Part shown: positions 53,738 through 63,313 of the stretch, one piece after another
Layout: the number at the start of each line of letters is the position of its first letter
How positions within the stretch are numbered: position 1 is the first letter of the stretch
Source: Aliiruegeria haliotis
GTDB taxonomy: Bacteria; Pseudomonadota; Alphaproteobacteria; Rhodobacterales; Rhodobacteraceae
NCBI RefSeq assembly: GCF_003003255.1
Contig: NZ_PVTD01000001.1
Coordinates: 558,001-622,000 of the forward strand
Length of the DNA: 64,000 nucleotides
Reading direction: 5' to 3'
Translations under genes and position numbers: made by a program
Notes under the pieces: generated by a model
The model's database searches: none
What the model was told of the DNA's origin: nothing
What the model saw: the letters and a program-made list of their open reading frames with translations, nothing else

Positions 53738-55363
53738 ATGGAAACGGGCCGTATTTCGGGGGCAGGCCATGGCGCGCGGAGGCGCAGGTCGGCATGGGTG
53801 CTGCCATTGCTGGGCGCCAACGCGGCCTTGTTGTTAGTGCTGGTACTGCAACCGATGCCCGTCATGCTGGGGCATTTCATCTACGACGACATGTTCTACT
53901 ACCTGCGCGTGGCACAGCATATCGCGGCGGGCGAGGGCTCAACCTTCGATGGGACGGCGCCGACGAACGGATATCATCCGGCCTGGATGGCGATATCCGC
54001 GCTGCTGGCGCTTGGGCTGTCGGGCGATGGGTTGGTGCGGGCGCTGCTTCTGGTGGGCGCCGCGTTGCAGATCGTGCAGGGGGCAATGCTACACCGGCTT
54101 CTGTCGCGGTATACCCGGCCCTGGGTCGCGCTGAGCCACACCGGCTTCTACCTGTTCAACTGGCGCACGATCTCTGCCAACCTCTGTGGGCTGGAGACGC
54201 CGCTGGCTGTGGTCACGGTCCTGCTGGTTCTCTCCCTTCTGGATCGTCGGCAGCAGTGCCTAGGCACGCCGGCACAGGCTGCCGGGCTGGGTGCCTTGCT
54301 GGGGCTATGCGTCCTGGCACGAATGGATTTGCTGCTGTTCTCCGGTCTGGTGCTGGTCTGGGCCTGGAGCACAGCCATCCTGCGCGACGGAGCCGGCGCC
54401 GTCCGGGCGACCGCCCTTGCGACGGTGGCGGGGTTGGTGGCGCTTGCCGTGATCGCGCCATGGATCTGGGCCAGCCTGTCGATCTCCGGCGTGCCACTGC
54501 CGAACTCCCGTGTGGCGGTGGACCTGCTTGCCACCGTGCAACTCGATCCGAACGAAAGCGGGAGCCTTGCGGCGGATGTGAAGCGGCAGGTGGCATGGGC
54601 GCTGCATCTCCTGCCGGATCTGGCCAATTTCCTCGGCCTCTGGCCGTCCTCGGGGCCGTCGACCATGCTGTCGATCCTGCCCTCGGTTCTGGCGGCGGCG
54701 GCGGTTGCGACGATTCTCGTGGCAACCGTTCGGGCCGGGCGGTCGGCGCCGCCGATCGCGATACTCTGCGTGATCTTCGTTGTCGCCCACATGGGCTATT
54801 ACCTGATCGAGCACCGGATGATCCTGCGATACGTGCTGCCGTCGCTTGCGGGCTTCGTCTTCCTTGTCGGGCTGGCGATGGAGCGCGCCCTGACCGCACC
54901 GGACGCTCCGCGGCGGCGACGGCGGGTGATGCAGCGTGGCCTCGCGGTGCTGTTTGCTGTTGCGCTGGTGTCCGGGCTGGATGGCTGGCGAAAGGGGCAT
55001 GGCGCCACGCGCTACCATGCCTTTCATCCGCTGACGCTGGAAGCCGCGACCTGGGTGAGCGGGGCGCATCCCGGCGCCATTGTCGGCGCGTGGAACGCGG
55101 GCATCCTGTCCCATTTTGCCGATGCCGTGGTCGTGAACCTCGACGGGGTGATCAACGACGATGCGCTGGCGGCAATGCAGTCACGGGATATCGACGCCTA
55201 TATCCAGTCCCGGGGCATTTCGCTGCTGGTCGACGTGCCCGGACAGATCAGCCTTAACCTGGGGCGGTTCGGCGGCGGCGGGGAAGCCGGACCGGAGGTT
55301 GCGCGTTTCGGCCGGGAAGACGGTCGCGAAGTTGTTGTGCGGGAGGCACAGCCGCCCTCCTGA
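53738..55363 (+). CDS. GT-C-fold integral membrane glycosyltransferase-like protein
   Basis: 541 residues, about 10-11 membrane helices and a soluble C-terminus. The first loop has the acidic pair IYDDMFYYLRVAQHIAAGEGSTFDG (Asp50-Asp51) followed by TNGYHPAW, the pattern of lipid-linked-sugar-dependent GT-C enzymes. Tail (450-541) looks like a small soluble domain. Donor and acceptor are unknown; the neighbour genes give no clue. No good Shine-Dalgarno before the ATG. Confidence 0.7.
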   Translation: METGRISGAGHGARRRRSAWVLPLLGANAALLLVLVLQPMPVMLGHFIYDDMFYYLRVAQHIAAGEGSTFDGTAPTNGYHPAWMAISALLALGLSGDGLVRALLLVGAALQIVQGAMLHRLLSRYTRPWVALSHTGFYLFNWRTISANLCGLETPLAVVTVLLVLSLLDRRQQCLGTPAQAAGLGALLGLCVLARMDLLLFSGLVLVWAWSTAILRDGAGAVRATALATVAGLVALAVIAPWIWASLSISGVPLPNSRVAVDLLATVQLDPNESGSLAADVKRQVAWALHLLPDLANFLGLWPSSGPSTMLSILPSVLAAAAVATILVATVRAGRSAPPIAILCVIFVVAHMGYYLIEHRMILRYVLPSLAGFVFLVGLAMERALTAPDAPRRRRRVMQRGLAVLFAVALVSGLDGWRKGHGATRYHAFHPLTLEAATWVSGAHPGAIVGAWNAGILSHFADAVVVNLDGVINDDALAAMQSRDIDAYIQSRGISLLVDVPGQISLNLGRFGGGGEAGPEVARFGREDGREVVVREAQPPS

Positions 55364-56018
55364 CACCCGGTTGCCCGACCACAGGCGCAGGGTGGCAGGG
55401 TCGACTGGCAAGACAGGGCCGCGCTTGCATCTTTCCGGGGCGAAGCCGTCGTGAAGTGTTCAGAGGTCAGGAGCGTCGACCAGATCCGGCAGGGTGTGTT
55501 CCTTCCATTCGCATGGTTTGGCTGGGCCGGGGCAAGCATGACCTTGCGGGTGGGAACTGACGCCCGGCATTTCGGTGTGCGCTGACCCCGGTGGAGATGC
55601 TTCTCGCGCGTTGGGGTGGCGACCCCGAGCGTATCCAACTCCCCGTGGTGGGATCGTGGGAAACCCGCCCGGCTTGGCCCCGGCAGGTTGATGAGATTTG
55701 GGGGGCGCACACGTCCGGCTTGCGTGGGTGAGCCGGTGCCAACGTTGCGACTCCGTCAATCTCATCGAGAGCGGTTGAAGTGCATCCCATCTCCCGGTGC
55801 GGGCATTTGCAGCAACAGGCGCAAGTCGCGATGGCCAGGTCGCCGCCCGGTCTGATCGGCCGACCGGGGATCGCCACAGATCTGACCCGATGGGGCGCGC
55901 GTCGGCATTCCCCCGCCGAAATCCGCCTCGCCCGATCTGTCCTGCGGTCGAACGCGAGGTCCATGGTACACTTGTTCCGGACCGCCGGTTTCAGGCGGTG
56001 TCAGAAAGGAATTGTAGG
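55364..56018. other. Long gap without a recognisable gene
   Basis: 655 bases. Overlapping ORFs on both strands lack family resemblance. Nothing structured found. Confidence 0.4.
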
Positions 56019-56219
56019 ATGAACAGAATTGTCTTGATCGTCGTGCTCCTCTTGATCGTGGTGGGCGGCTTTATGTTTTTCTCCGGATCGGGCTCGGAGG
56101 AGGCCGCCACAACGACCGAGCAACCGGCCGCGGATGCGGCAGCGGATACCGGCACAGCCACCACAGAGACGGAGGCCGCCGGCGAGACGGAGACCACCAC
56201 AACCGAATCCTCGAACTGA
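56019..56219 (+). CDS. Tiny membrane-anchored Thr/Glu/Ala-rich protein
   Basis: 66 residues. One N-terminal hydrophobic helix (RIVLIVVLLLIVVGGFMFF) and a low-complexity, negatively charged Thr/Ala/Glu tail with no Cys, so it is not a lipoprotein. AGAAAGGA lies upstream of the ATG. Function unknown; an inner-membrane protein with a periplasmic tail is likely. Confidence 0.6.
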   Translation: MNRIVLIVVLLLIVVGGFMFFSGSGSEEAATTTEQPAADAAADTGTATTETEAAGETETTTTESSN

Positions 56220-56590
56220 TTGACAGGGCCGAAACCGGAGCCTGTCCGCCAGACCAGTCGGTCCTGAGGCGAAAGTGGGGGGCTTGTGCATGTGGTGTGG
56301 CGACCGGGCATGCCCCGTTGTGGTGCCGAGATTGCCGGACAATGTCCGCGATCAGATCCGCGGAGCGTCGGCCTGATCCGCGCGGCAGGGATTGTCGCGC
56401 GGGTGTGCAGTGCTTTGCCTTGGAAAATGCCCTGAACAACAGACGCGCGGCACACCCGAGGTTTGCCCCGTGGCAATCATCGCGGCGCCCGCATTCGGGG
56501 TCGCCTTGGCTGAGGGGGCGTTTCGCACGGAGGCGCCAAAAAAAGCCGCACCCCACGGGGCGCGGCCTTATCCAGTGAAACCCGGTTCCG
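56220..56590. other. Gap before the sulfur operon 3' end
   Basis: 371 bases with the terminator of the sulfur operon at 56538-56566. Nothing else seen. Confidence 0.5.
56538..56566 (-). terminator. Rho-independent terminator of the sulfate assimilation operon
   Basis: On the minus strand GCCGCGCCC-CGTG-GGGTGCGGC (9-bp stem, one G-U) followed by seven T, 25 bases past the ferredoxin reductase stop. The clearest terminator in the window. Confidence 0.88.
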
Positions 56591-57442
56591 TCAGTCCACG
56601 AAGGCTTTCTCGACCACGTATTCCTTCGGCTCGGAATTGGCGCCCTCGCGCAGGCCGTATTCTTCCAGCATGTCCTTCAGTTCGAGGTTGAAGGCAAGGT
56701 TGCCGCAGACCATGGCACGGTCGGTCTCCGGCTTGAGCGGCTCGATGCCAAGATCCGCGAACACTTCGCCGGAGCGCATCAGGTCGGTGATGCGGCCCAT
56801 CTTGGGGCTCTCCTCGCGGGTGGTGGTCGGATAATAGCGCAGCTTCTTGTGGAACCCCTCGCCCATGAGTTCGGCCAGAAGCTCGTCCTTGCGGATGCTG
56901 TCGATCAACTCCGCGCCATAGGCCAGCTCGCCCACTTCGCGGCAGGTATGGGTGATGATGATCTCGTCGTAATCCTCGTAGGTCTGCGGTTCGCGCAGCA
57001 GCGAGGCGAAGGGCGCGAACCCAGTGCCGGTGGCGAAGAACCACAGCCGCTTGCCCGGCAACAGCGCGTCATGCACCAGCGTGCCGACGGGCTTGGGGCG
57101 CAGGATGATCTGATCGCCCACTTCGATCTTTTGCAGTTTCGAGGTCAGCGGTCCGTCCGGCACCTTGATCGAGTAGAACTCCAGCTCCTCGTCCCAGTTG
57201 GGAGAGGCGATGGAATAGGCCCGCAGGATTGGTTTCTGCCGGCCCGTCTTCGGGTCGGGGTCGCCCATCAGGCCGATCATGACAAACTCGCCGGAGCGGA
57301 ACCGCAGCGTTTGCGGCCGCGTGCAGCGGAAATGGAACAGCCGGTCGGTCCAGTGCTTCACGAAGGTCACGGTCTGCGCGTCGGGCAGGGTGGGAACGGC
57401 CTTGATCGGTTTTGCGTCGGTCACGGGTTTATGCTCGGTCAT
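56591..57442 (-). CDS. fpr: Ferredoxin-NADP+ reductase
   Basis: 283 residues. FAD-binding RAYSIAS and NADP-binding GTGFAPFASLLREP; ends with the bacterial C-terminal extension EYVVEKAFVD. In this operon it most likely passes NADPH electrons through ferredoxin to the sulfite reductase, since no CysJ flavoprotein is present. Start MTEHKPVTD; weak Shine-Dalgarno. A long upstream in-frame extension lies inside the DUF934 gene region and is rejected. Confidence 0.92.
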   Translation of the reverse strand: MTEHKPVTDAKPIKAVPTLPDAQTVTFVKHWTDRLFHFRCTRPQTLRFRSGEFVMIGLMGDPDPKTGRQKPILRAYSIASPNWDEELEFYSIKVPDGPLTSKLQKIEVGDQIILRPKPVGTLVHDALLPGKRLWFFATGTGFAPFASLLREPQTYEDYDEIIITHTCREVGELAYGAELIDSIRKDELLAELMGEGFHKKLRYYPTTTREESPKMGRITDLMRSGEVFADLGIEPLKPETDRAMVCGNLAFNLELKDMLEEYGLREGANSEPKEYVVEKAFVD

Positions 57443-57515
57443 GTCATGCGTGCGGAGCCCGGAAGGCCCCGTCCTTGTCCTGTAAGCGAGATGTGGATTT
57501 CTGGGAAGGGGTGTA

Positions 57516-57926
57516 TCAGCCCGCCAGCCGCGACCGATAGTCGTGGGATTGCCAGTCGGCGCGGGCCAGCCAGTCGGCCTCTGGTTGCCGTTCGGCCAGC
57601 GTTTCGTCGATCTCAACCTCGTCGAAGCCGGAGCGGCGGGCCATGGCGTACTGGTCCGCCAGCACGTGTCCGCGCGCCCGCAGACGGCCGGTATAGCCCT
57701 GCCGCCGCAGCGCCCGCGCGACGGAAAAACCCCGCCCGTCGGCAAAGCTGGGAAAGTCGATACGGATGATCTCGACCCCGGCCAGCTTGCCGTCGAGGGC
57801 CCTGGCGTCGGCATCCGCCGGCAGGTCCAGCGCCGAGGCTGTGGCCTCCGGCAGGGTGTCGAGGGCGGCGAATGTCCCGTCGAAATCGTCGGGTGCAAAG
57901 CCCGTGTCGGTCACGATCACTGTCAT
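57516..57926 (-). CDS. DUF934 protein of sulfite reduction operon
   Basis: 136 residues. DUF934 proteins are consistently found in cysteine-biosynthesis operons of alphaproteobacteria; role unknown. Conserved-looking block VEIIRIDFPSFADGRGFSVARALRRQGYTGRLRARGHVLADQYAMARRSGFDEVEI. AAGGACGACAG precedes the ATG. Lies 28 bases after cysH. Confidence 0.85.
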   Translation of the reverse strand: MTVIVTDTGFAPDDFDGTFAALDTLPEATASALDLPADADARALDGKLAGVEIIRIDFPSFADGRGFSVARALRRQGYTGRLRARGHVLADQYAMARRSGFDEVEIDETLAERQPEADWLARADWQSHDYRSRLAG

Positions 57927-57954
57927 GTCTGTCGTCCTTGTCTCGGGCCGCATC

Positions 57955-58731
57955 TCAGGCGGCATCGGAGGTGGCGCCGGGGCCGGTGCGCACCATCTTG
58001 CCGTCCACGAAGTGAATGCCGCATTCTTCCTTGTCCTGACCCCGCCAGCGTCCGGAGCGCGGATCCTCGCCCTCGGCCACGGGCGAGGTGCAGGGCGCGC
58101 AGCCGATGGAGGGGTAGCCCTTGGCCACCAGCGGGTGGCGCGGCAGCTTGTGGGCGCGGATGTAGTCGGCGATCTGACCGGAAGACCAGCCCGCCAACGG
58201 GTTCAGCTTCAGCTTTCCATCGCGTTCCTCGACCAGCGGCAGGCCGGCGCGGGCGCCGTTCTGGAACCGTTTGCGGCCGGTGATCCAGCTGTCGAAGGGT
58301 TTCAGCGCCTCCGCCAGCGGGCGGGTCTTGCGCAGGTCGCAGCAGGCGTCGATGTCGCGCAGGTGCAGCGCATTGGCCGGGTCCTCGACCGCCAGATGCA
58401 TCGCCCGTGCACGGATCACCCGGATGCCGGTCAGGCCGAGCGTTTCGGCCACCTCGCGTTGGTAGTCCAGCGTCTCGGGGAAGAGCATCTGCGTGTCGAT
58501 GAACAGGACAGGCGTGGCGGGCGCCACCTGTGCCAGCTGGTGCAGGAGCACAATGGAATCCGCCCCGAAGGAGGAGACCATCGCGGTCTGCCCGATCACC
58601 TCGTTGGAAAGCGCGGCGCCAAGAAGCTCGGTGCCCTGAAGTCCGTCAAGCTCGGCCGCCAGGGTCTGGGCGCGGTCGGCCGGAACGCTGGGGATGACAT
58701 CATGCGGCATGTCTGGTTTTCTCCGGTCCAT
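57955..58731 (-). CDS. cysH: Phosphoadenylyl/adenylyl-sulfate reductase, [4Fe-4S] type
   Basis: 258 residues. It carries the two cysteine pairs of the [4Fe-4S] APS reductase type (CC in DACCDLRKTRPL and CxxC in GCAPCTSP) plus the catalytic ECGIH near the C-terminus, so APS rather than PAPS is the likely substrate: APS to sulfite with thioredoxin. PP-loop part SSFGADSIVLLHQL. Start ATG 58731 follows AAGGAAG; ATG 58710 is an alternative. Overlaps the sulfite reductase gene. Confidence 0.93.
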   Translation of the reverse strand: MDRRKPDMPHDVIPSVPADRAQTLAAELDGLQGTELLGAALSNEVIGQTAMVSSFGADSIVLLHQLAQVAPATPVLFIDTQMLFPETLDYQREVAETLGLTGIRVIRARAMHLAVEDPANALHLRDIDACCDLRKTRPLAEALKPFDSWITGRKRFQNGARAGLPLVEERDGKLKLNPLAGWSSGQIADYIRAHKLPRHPLVAKGYPSIGCAPCTSPVAEGEDPRSGRWRGQDKEECGIHFVDGKMVRTGPGATSDAA

Positions 58732-60364
58732 ACAGCGCTTCCTTAAACGGCGCGGCGCCGAGACGGCGATAGGCCTCCAGGAAGGTCTCGTTCTCGTCTG
58801 CGCGGTGCTCCAGATAGGCCAGCATCAGGCGCTCGATGGCCGGCACGATCTCCTCGTAGGAGAAGCCGGGGCCGGTGCGCTGGCCGATTTCGGCAGTTTC
58901 GGTGGCGTCGCCCCCGAGCGTGATCTGGTAGGTCTCCACGCCGCCCCGGTCGAGGCCGAGGATCCCGATATGGCCGACATGGTGATGGCCGCAGGCGTTG
59001 ATGCAGCCCGAGATCTTGATCTGCAACGGGCCGACTTCGTGCTCGATGCGCAGGGCCTCGACACGCTCGGCAATCTGTTGGGCGACGGGGATGGCGCGGG
59101 CGGTGGCCAGCGCGCAGTAATCCATGCCGGGGCAGGCGATGATGTCGGAGGCAAGCCCGATATTGGCCGTGCCCAGGCCGGCCTTCATCAGCTCCGCATG
59201 AACCTGCGCAAGGTGCCCCTTGCGGACATGCGGCAGGATTACGTTCTGCTGGTGGGAGATGCGCAACTCGTCATGTCCGTAGGTCTCTGCCAGGTCGGCC
59301 ATCACCCGCATCTGCTCGGCGGTGGCGTCGCCCGGCGTCTTGCCATGCGCCTTCAGCGAGATCGTGACGATGGCATAGTCCGGGTGCTTGTGCTCCGACA
59401 GGTTGGTATCCGCCCAGGAGCGGAAGACCGGGTCGGCCCGGGCGATATCGTAGGCCTCCGCGCCACCATCGACGAAGTCGGGGGTCACGAACTGGCTGTC
59501 GATCCGGGCCATGACACGTTCGTCGACGCCGGTGAACTCCCCGCGGGTGCGCAGGAAGGCTTCCTCCACCTCCGCGCGGATCGTGTCGAGCCCGTTCTCG
59601 TGCACCGTGATCTTGATGCGCGCCTTGTACTTGTTGTCCCGGCGGCCATGCCGGTTGTAGACGTGCACGATGGCTTCGAGGTAGGGCAGCAGGTCAGTCA
59701 CCGGCACGAACTCGCGGATCACCTGGCCGACCATCGGTGTCCGGCCGAGGCCGCCGCCGACGATCACTTCGAAGCCGGGTTTGCCGTCCTTCTCCACCAT
59801 GCGCAGGCCGATGTCGTGGGCCTTCACCACGGCGCGGTCGTTCGGGGCGCCGGTGATGGCGATCTTGAACTTGCGCGGCAGGAACTGGAATTCCGGATGG
59901 TCGGTGGACCATTGGCGGATGAGCTCGGCATAGGGGCGCGGGTCGGCGATCTCGTCGGCGCTCGCGCCGGCGAAATGGTCCGAGGTCACGTTGCGGATCG
60001 TGTTGCCGGAGGTCTGGATCGCGTGCATGCCGACCTCCGCCAGCGCGTCCAGCATGTCCGGCACATCCTTCAGCTTCGGCCAGTTGTACTGGATGTTCTG
60101 CCGGGTGGTGAAATGGCCGTAGCCCTTGTCCCAACGATCCGCCAGGTCCGCCAGCTTGCGCATCTTGCGGCTGTCCAGCGAACCATAGGGGATGGCGACG
60201 CGCAGCATGTAGGCGTGCAGTTGCAGGTAGAGCCCGTTCATGAGGCGCAGCGGCTTGAACTCGTCCTCGGTCAGGTTGCCGGCGATGCGGCGCTCCACCT
60301 GGGCGCGGAACTGGGCGTTGCGCTCGGCAAGGAAGGCGGTGTCGAAGTCGTCGTAGCGGTACAT
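58700..60364 (-). CDS. cysI: Siroheme nitrite/sulfite reductase
   Basis: 554 residues. Two ferrodoxin-like/siroheme halves. The [4Fe-4S]-siroheme ligands are CPGMDYC and SGCINACGHHH (CX5C...CX3C pattern). Reduces sulfite to sulfide with six electrons. The operon has no CysJ; the ferredoxin reductase is the likely donor. The C-terminus overlaps cysH. Confidence 0.93.
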   Translation of the reverse strand: MYRYDDFDTAFLAERNAQFRAQVERRIAGNLTEDEFKPLRLMNGLYLQLHAYMLRVAIPYGSLDSRKMRKLADLADRWDKGYGHFTTRQNIQYNWPKLKDVPDMLDALAEVGMHAIQTSGNTIRNVTSDHFAGASADEIADPRPYAELIRQWSTDHPEFQFLPRKFKIAITGAPNDRAVVKAHDIGLRMVEKDGKPGFEVIVGGGLGRTPMVGQVIREFVPVTDLLPYLEAIVHVYNRHGRRDNKYKARIKITVHENGLDTIRAEVEEAFLRTRGEFTGVDERVMARIDSQFVTPDFVDGGAEAYDIARADPVFRSWADTNLSEHKHPDYAIVTISLKAHGKTPGDATAEQMRVMADLAETYGHDELRISHQQNVILPHVRKGHLAQVHAELMKAGLGTANIGLASDIIACPGMDYCALATARAIPVAQQIAERVEALRIEHEVGPLQIKISGCINACGHHHVGHIGILGLDRGGVETYQITLGGDATETAEIGQRTGPGFSYEEIVPAIERLMLAYLEHRADENETFLEAYRRLGAAPFKEALYGPEKTRHAA

Positions 60365-60420
60365 GGCTGATCCGTCGCTCTGGAGTGTCTATGCGGGCTG
60401 CATGTTCTGGTCGTGTGGAC

Positions 60421-60723
60421 CTACGCGAAGTCGGCCTGCTTGCCGTGTCGGTAGTTGGACGGGCCGCGGGCGCGGAAGCTCTCCCGGAAATGCACCGGCT
60501 CCGGGCCGTCGGGCCCGGCCTTGGCATCGGCCAGGTAGGCCCCGACGACGGTCCCGCCCTGCTGTTCGGCAGTCAGCAGGCGGATGGCGGCATGGGCCTC
60601 GTCCTCGATGAACTCGGCTTCGCCCATGTGACGGGACCAGCGGTCATCCTCGGTCAGGTAGACGACATCGCCCTCGAGCAGGGCGTTGGCGGTGACGATC
60701 TTCGGGGAAAAGGCGCGGGGCAT
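60421..60723 (-). CDS. DUF2849 protein
   Basis: 100 residues. DUF2849 family, found in alphaproteobacterial sulfur operons between cysG and the sulfite reductase; function unknown. Sequence KIVTANALLEGDVVYLTEDDRWSRHMGEAEFIEDEA fits. ATG overlaps the cysG stop by one base (TGATG). Confidence 0.85.
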   Translation of the reverse strand: MPRAFSPKIVTANALLEGDVVYLTEDDRWSRHMGEAEFIEDEAHAAIRLLTAEQQGGTVVGAYLADAKAGPDGPEPVHFRESFRARGPSNYRHGKQADFA

Positions 60724-62123
60724 CAGGCGTGTTCCTTCAGCTGGGTGTCGGGATGGGAAAGCGTGGCGGGCACGTCGCGGGGCGAGAGACCGAGGAGCAT
60801 GACGGCAGGGCCCCGGGTGGCCTCGCGCGTCATGTCCTCGGCCAGGGAGGAGAGCCTGCTGGGGATGATCCGGCTCTCGGGTCGGGAGGCGTTCTCCACG
60901 ATGGTCACCGGGGTGTCGCCATCGGCGCCGTGCATGAGCAGGCGGCCTTGCAGGAAGCGGCTGGCGCGCTTGCCCATGTAGACGGCAGCAACGGCGCCGG
61001 GGCGGGCCAGCGCGGCCCAGTCCTGATCGGCGAATCCGGTGACGTCGTGGCCGGTCACGATGCGCAGTTCGGAATTGCGGCCGCGCGCGGTCAGCGACTG
61101 CCCGATCTGTGCGGCGGCGGCCGAGGCGGCGGTGATGCCGGGGACGATGGTGCAGCCGATGCCTGCGGCCTCGACGGCGGCAAGCTCCTCGTCCAACCGT
61201 CCGAAGATGGCGGCATCGCCGGATTTCAGACGCACGACCTGTGCGCCGGCCAGACCGTGTTCGACCAGCAGGGCATCGATGTCGGTCTGCGGGGTCGAGG
61301 GCCCGAAGCCTTCCTTTCCAACGGCCAGCAGTATGGCCTCGCGGCGGGCCAGTTCCAGGATTGGTTGCGGCACCAGCCGGTCGTGGATCACCACGTCCGC
61401 CTCGTCCAGCGCCTTGCGGGCCTTGAGCGTCAGCAGGTCCGGGTCGCCGGGGCCCGCGCCCACGAAATGCACGTGGCCGGGGCGGTCGTCGGCGGCGAGG
61501 TGCAGCGCAAGCTCGGCGTCCAGCGCGGCGTTCACAGCAGCGTCTCCGGCCGGTGCCGCCTTCGGACCAGATCCGAAGTAGAACGCGGACCAGAAGTCAC
61601 GGCGCACCCGGCCCATGGGCAGGGCGTCGGCCTTGCTCCGGAATGCCTTGCCAAGACGGGCCAGCAGGCCGAGCGAGGCGGGAAGGCGCTCCTCGAGGTC
61701 GCGCTTGATGGTGCGGGCGAGGACCGGCGCGGCGCCTTCGGTGCCGATAGCCACGGTCACCGGGTCCCGATCGACGATGGCGGGCGTGATGAAGGCGCTG
61801 CGCTCCAGGTTGTCGACGATATTGACAAGGACGCCGCGCGCTCGGGCGAGGGTGGCCACGCGCGCGTCCTCCGCGGCATCCTCTGTGGCGCCGTAGACCA
61901 GAACCGCATCGCGCAGGTCGTCGGCGCAAAGCGTGCGGGTGTGCAGGTGCAACCGGCCCTCGCTGGCCCAAGTGCGGATCTCGGCGGCCGGGGTCTCGGT
62001 GTAGACATGCAACTCGGCCTGCGTTTTCAGCAGCAGCCGCAGTTTCGCCAGCGCCGCTTCACCGCCACCCGCGAGCGCAATCCGACGCCCGGCGGTGTCG
62101 AGGAAGATCGGGAAGTGCTGCAT
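60723..62123 (-). CDS. cysG: Siroheme synthase
   Basis: 466 residues, trifunctional: N-terminal precorrin-2 dehydrogenase/sirohydrochlorin ferrochelatase with Rossmann motif (RRIALAGGGEAALAKL) and C-terminal uroporphyrinogen III methyltransferase (HFVGAGPGDPDLLTLKARKAL, VVRLKSGDAAIFGR, GITAASAAAAQIGQSLT). Supplies siroheme for the sulfite reductase of the same operon. First gene, divergent from an Lrp-type regulator. Confidence 0.94.
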   Translation of the reverse strand: MQHFPIFLDTAGRRIALAGGGEAALAKLRLLLKTQAELHVYTETPAAEIRTWASEGRLHLHTRTLCADDLRDAVLVYGATEDAAEDARVATLARARGVLVNIVDNLERSAFITPAIVDRDPVTVAIGTEGAAPVLARTIKRDLEERLPASLGLLARLGKAFRSKADALPMGRVRRDFWSAFYFGSGPKAAPAGDAAVNAALDAELALHLAADDRPGHVHFVGAGPGDPDLLTLKARKALDEADVVIHDRLVPQPILELARREAILLAVGKEGFGPSTPQTDIDALLVEHGLAGAQVVRLKSGDAAIFGRLDEELAAVEAAGIGCTIVPGITAASAAAAQIGQSLTARGRNSELRIVTGHDVTGFADQDWAALARPGAVAAVYMGKRASRFLQGRLLMHGADGDTPVTIVENASRPESRIIPSRLSSLAEDMTREATRGPAVMLLGLSPRDVPATLSHPDTQLKEHA

Positions 62124-62161
62124 CGGGCGAACTCCGGGACTGGTTTCTGCAGTGCAATATA

Positions 62162-62200
62162 GGAAATTTTCCCGGTTTTCCGCTAGACATCGGGCGGAAA
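62162..62200. promoter_or_regulatory. Two inverted repeats between cysG and the Lrp regulator
   Basis: GGAAA-T-TTTCC (62162-62172) sits next to TTTCCGC-N10-GCGGAAA (62177-62200, exact 7-bp arms). Both lie in the 143-base divergent intergenic region and share the TTTCC element. Good operator candidates for the Lrp-type regulator. Confidence 0.5.
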
Positions 62201-62266
62201 TAGGGATGATGTTCCATCAAGATCAATCTGCGGGGCAGGTGTTCCGCCTTTCTGGAGAAAACCGAA

Positions 62267-62734
62267 ATGTCAGTCCGGCTGGATGCGATCGACCGGAAAA
62301 TCCTTGCGGAGTTGCAACGTGACGCGGGCCAGTCGCTCGACGAGATTGCCCGGAAAGTGGGCTCTTCGAAGACGCCGGTTTGGAATCGTGTCAAGAAGAT
62401 GCGCGAAGGGGGAATCATCAAGCAGACCACGGTGTTGCTGGATGCGGAAGCGCTCGGGCTGGAGGCCTGTTTCTTCGTTCTGATCCGCACCAGCGAGCAC
62501 GAGGCTGAGTGGCAGGAAAAGTTCCTGCACGCGCTGCGGTCCCGGCCCGAAGTGCTGGAGGCGCATCGGCTTGCCGGCGACATCGACTATATCCTGAAAG
62601 TGCAGGTTTCGAACGCGCGCGCCTATGACGTGTTCTACCAGGCGTTGATCCAGGAAGTGCGCATTCACAATGTGACCGCGCTGCTGTCGATGGAAGAGAT
62701 CAAGTCCACGACCGCGCTGCCGCTGGCGGGGTAG
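62267..62734 (+). CDS. Lrp/AsnC-family regulator of the sulfur operon
   Basis: 155 residues: winged HTH (LDAIDRKILAELQRDAGQSLDEIARKVGSSKTPVWNRVKKMREGGII) and RAM domain. Divergent from cysG, a position conserved in related bacteria, so it likely controls sulfate assimilation. Ends STTALPLAG. Effector unknown. Confidence 0.88.
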   Translation: MSVRLDAIDRKILAELQRDAGQSLDEIARKVGSSKTPVWNRVKKMREGGIIKQTTVLLDAEALGLEACFFVLIRTSEHEAEWQEKFLHALRSRPEVLEAHRLAGDIDYILKVQVSNARAYDVFYQALIQEVRIHNVTALLSMEEIKSTTALPLAG

Positions 62735-62751
62735 GGCTCCCGCCCGTCGTT

Positions 62752-62767
62752 GGCCCCATGCGGGGCC
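62752..62767 (+). terminator. Hairpin after the Lrp-type regulator gene
   Basis: GGCCCC-ATGC-GGGGCC, 18 bases past the stop, followed by a second small hairpin (CGCCC-TTC-GGGCG). No T-run. Confidence 0.3.
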
Positions 62768-62923
62768 GCCTCCCGTTGGGCGTGGCGCCCTTCGGGCGAA
62801 GCAGGGTTGCGCAGGTTGGCGGGCCGGTGGTTTCGACCGCGCAATCATGGTGCCCGGCGGACGGGCTCCCGTGATTTGCTCGGGCGCCTTCCCCGAACAC
62901 GGATCATCGTATCGGGGCCGTTG

Positions 62924-63313
62924 TCAGCGCAGGACGAGGTCGTAGCAAAGCTGGATCTCTGCCTCTGCCCGTCGGCGCGCCCAGGCGGCATCTGCCGTAT
63001 CCTCGTTGAACGCGGCGCGGGTCAGCAGCGCGGTATGGGCGCTGCGGGCGGCGGTGCGGCGACTGAGGACCTCGCGGCCGACGCGCACTGGCATGACCGC
63101 GTCCAGAAGCGCGACCATGTCGGCCCGCCGCGCCTCTGTCTCGCGGGCGGCAGGATCCGCAAACAGCCATTGATGCTGCATGAGCGCGGAGAGGCGCCCG
63201 GCGCAACCTGCGAACGTGTCCAGCATCGGATGCGTCGTGGCAGGCTCCGCAGGCGCCGTGGCGGGGAGAAGGGAAAGAGACAGCGTGACAAAGAATGTTT
63301 TCAAACTGACCAT
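62924..63313 (-). CDS. Secreted small protein of unknown function
   Basis: 129 residues. Sec signal peptide: VSLKTFFVTLSLSLLPATAPAEP with likely cleavage after PAEP/APA. Mature part is helical with two Cys (FAGCAGRLS, QLCYDLVL) that could form a disulfide. Not recognised. ATG has no clear Shine-Dalgarno. Confidence 0.65.
   Translation of the reverse strand: MVSLKTFFVTLSLSLLPATAPAEPATTHPMLDTFAGCAGRLSALMQHQWLFADPAARETEARRADMVALLDAVMPVRVGREVLSRRTAARSAHTALLTRAAFNEDTADAAWARRRAEAEIQLCYDLVLR

Noticed and set aside
58694-62162. Very long plus-strand ORFs opposite the sulfite reductase and cysG genes
   Set aside because: Shadow frames caused by high GC; the minus-strand proteins carry all catalytic motifs and overlap in an operon.
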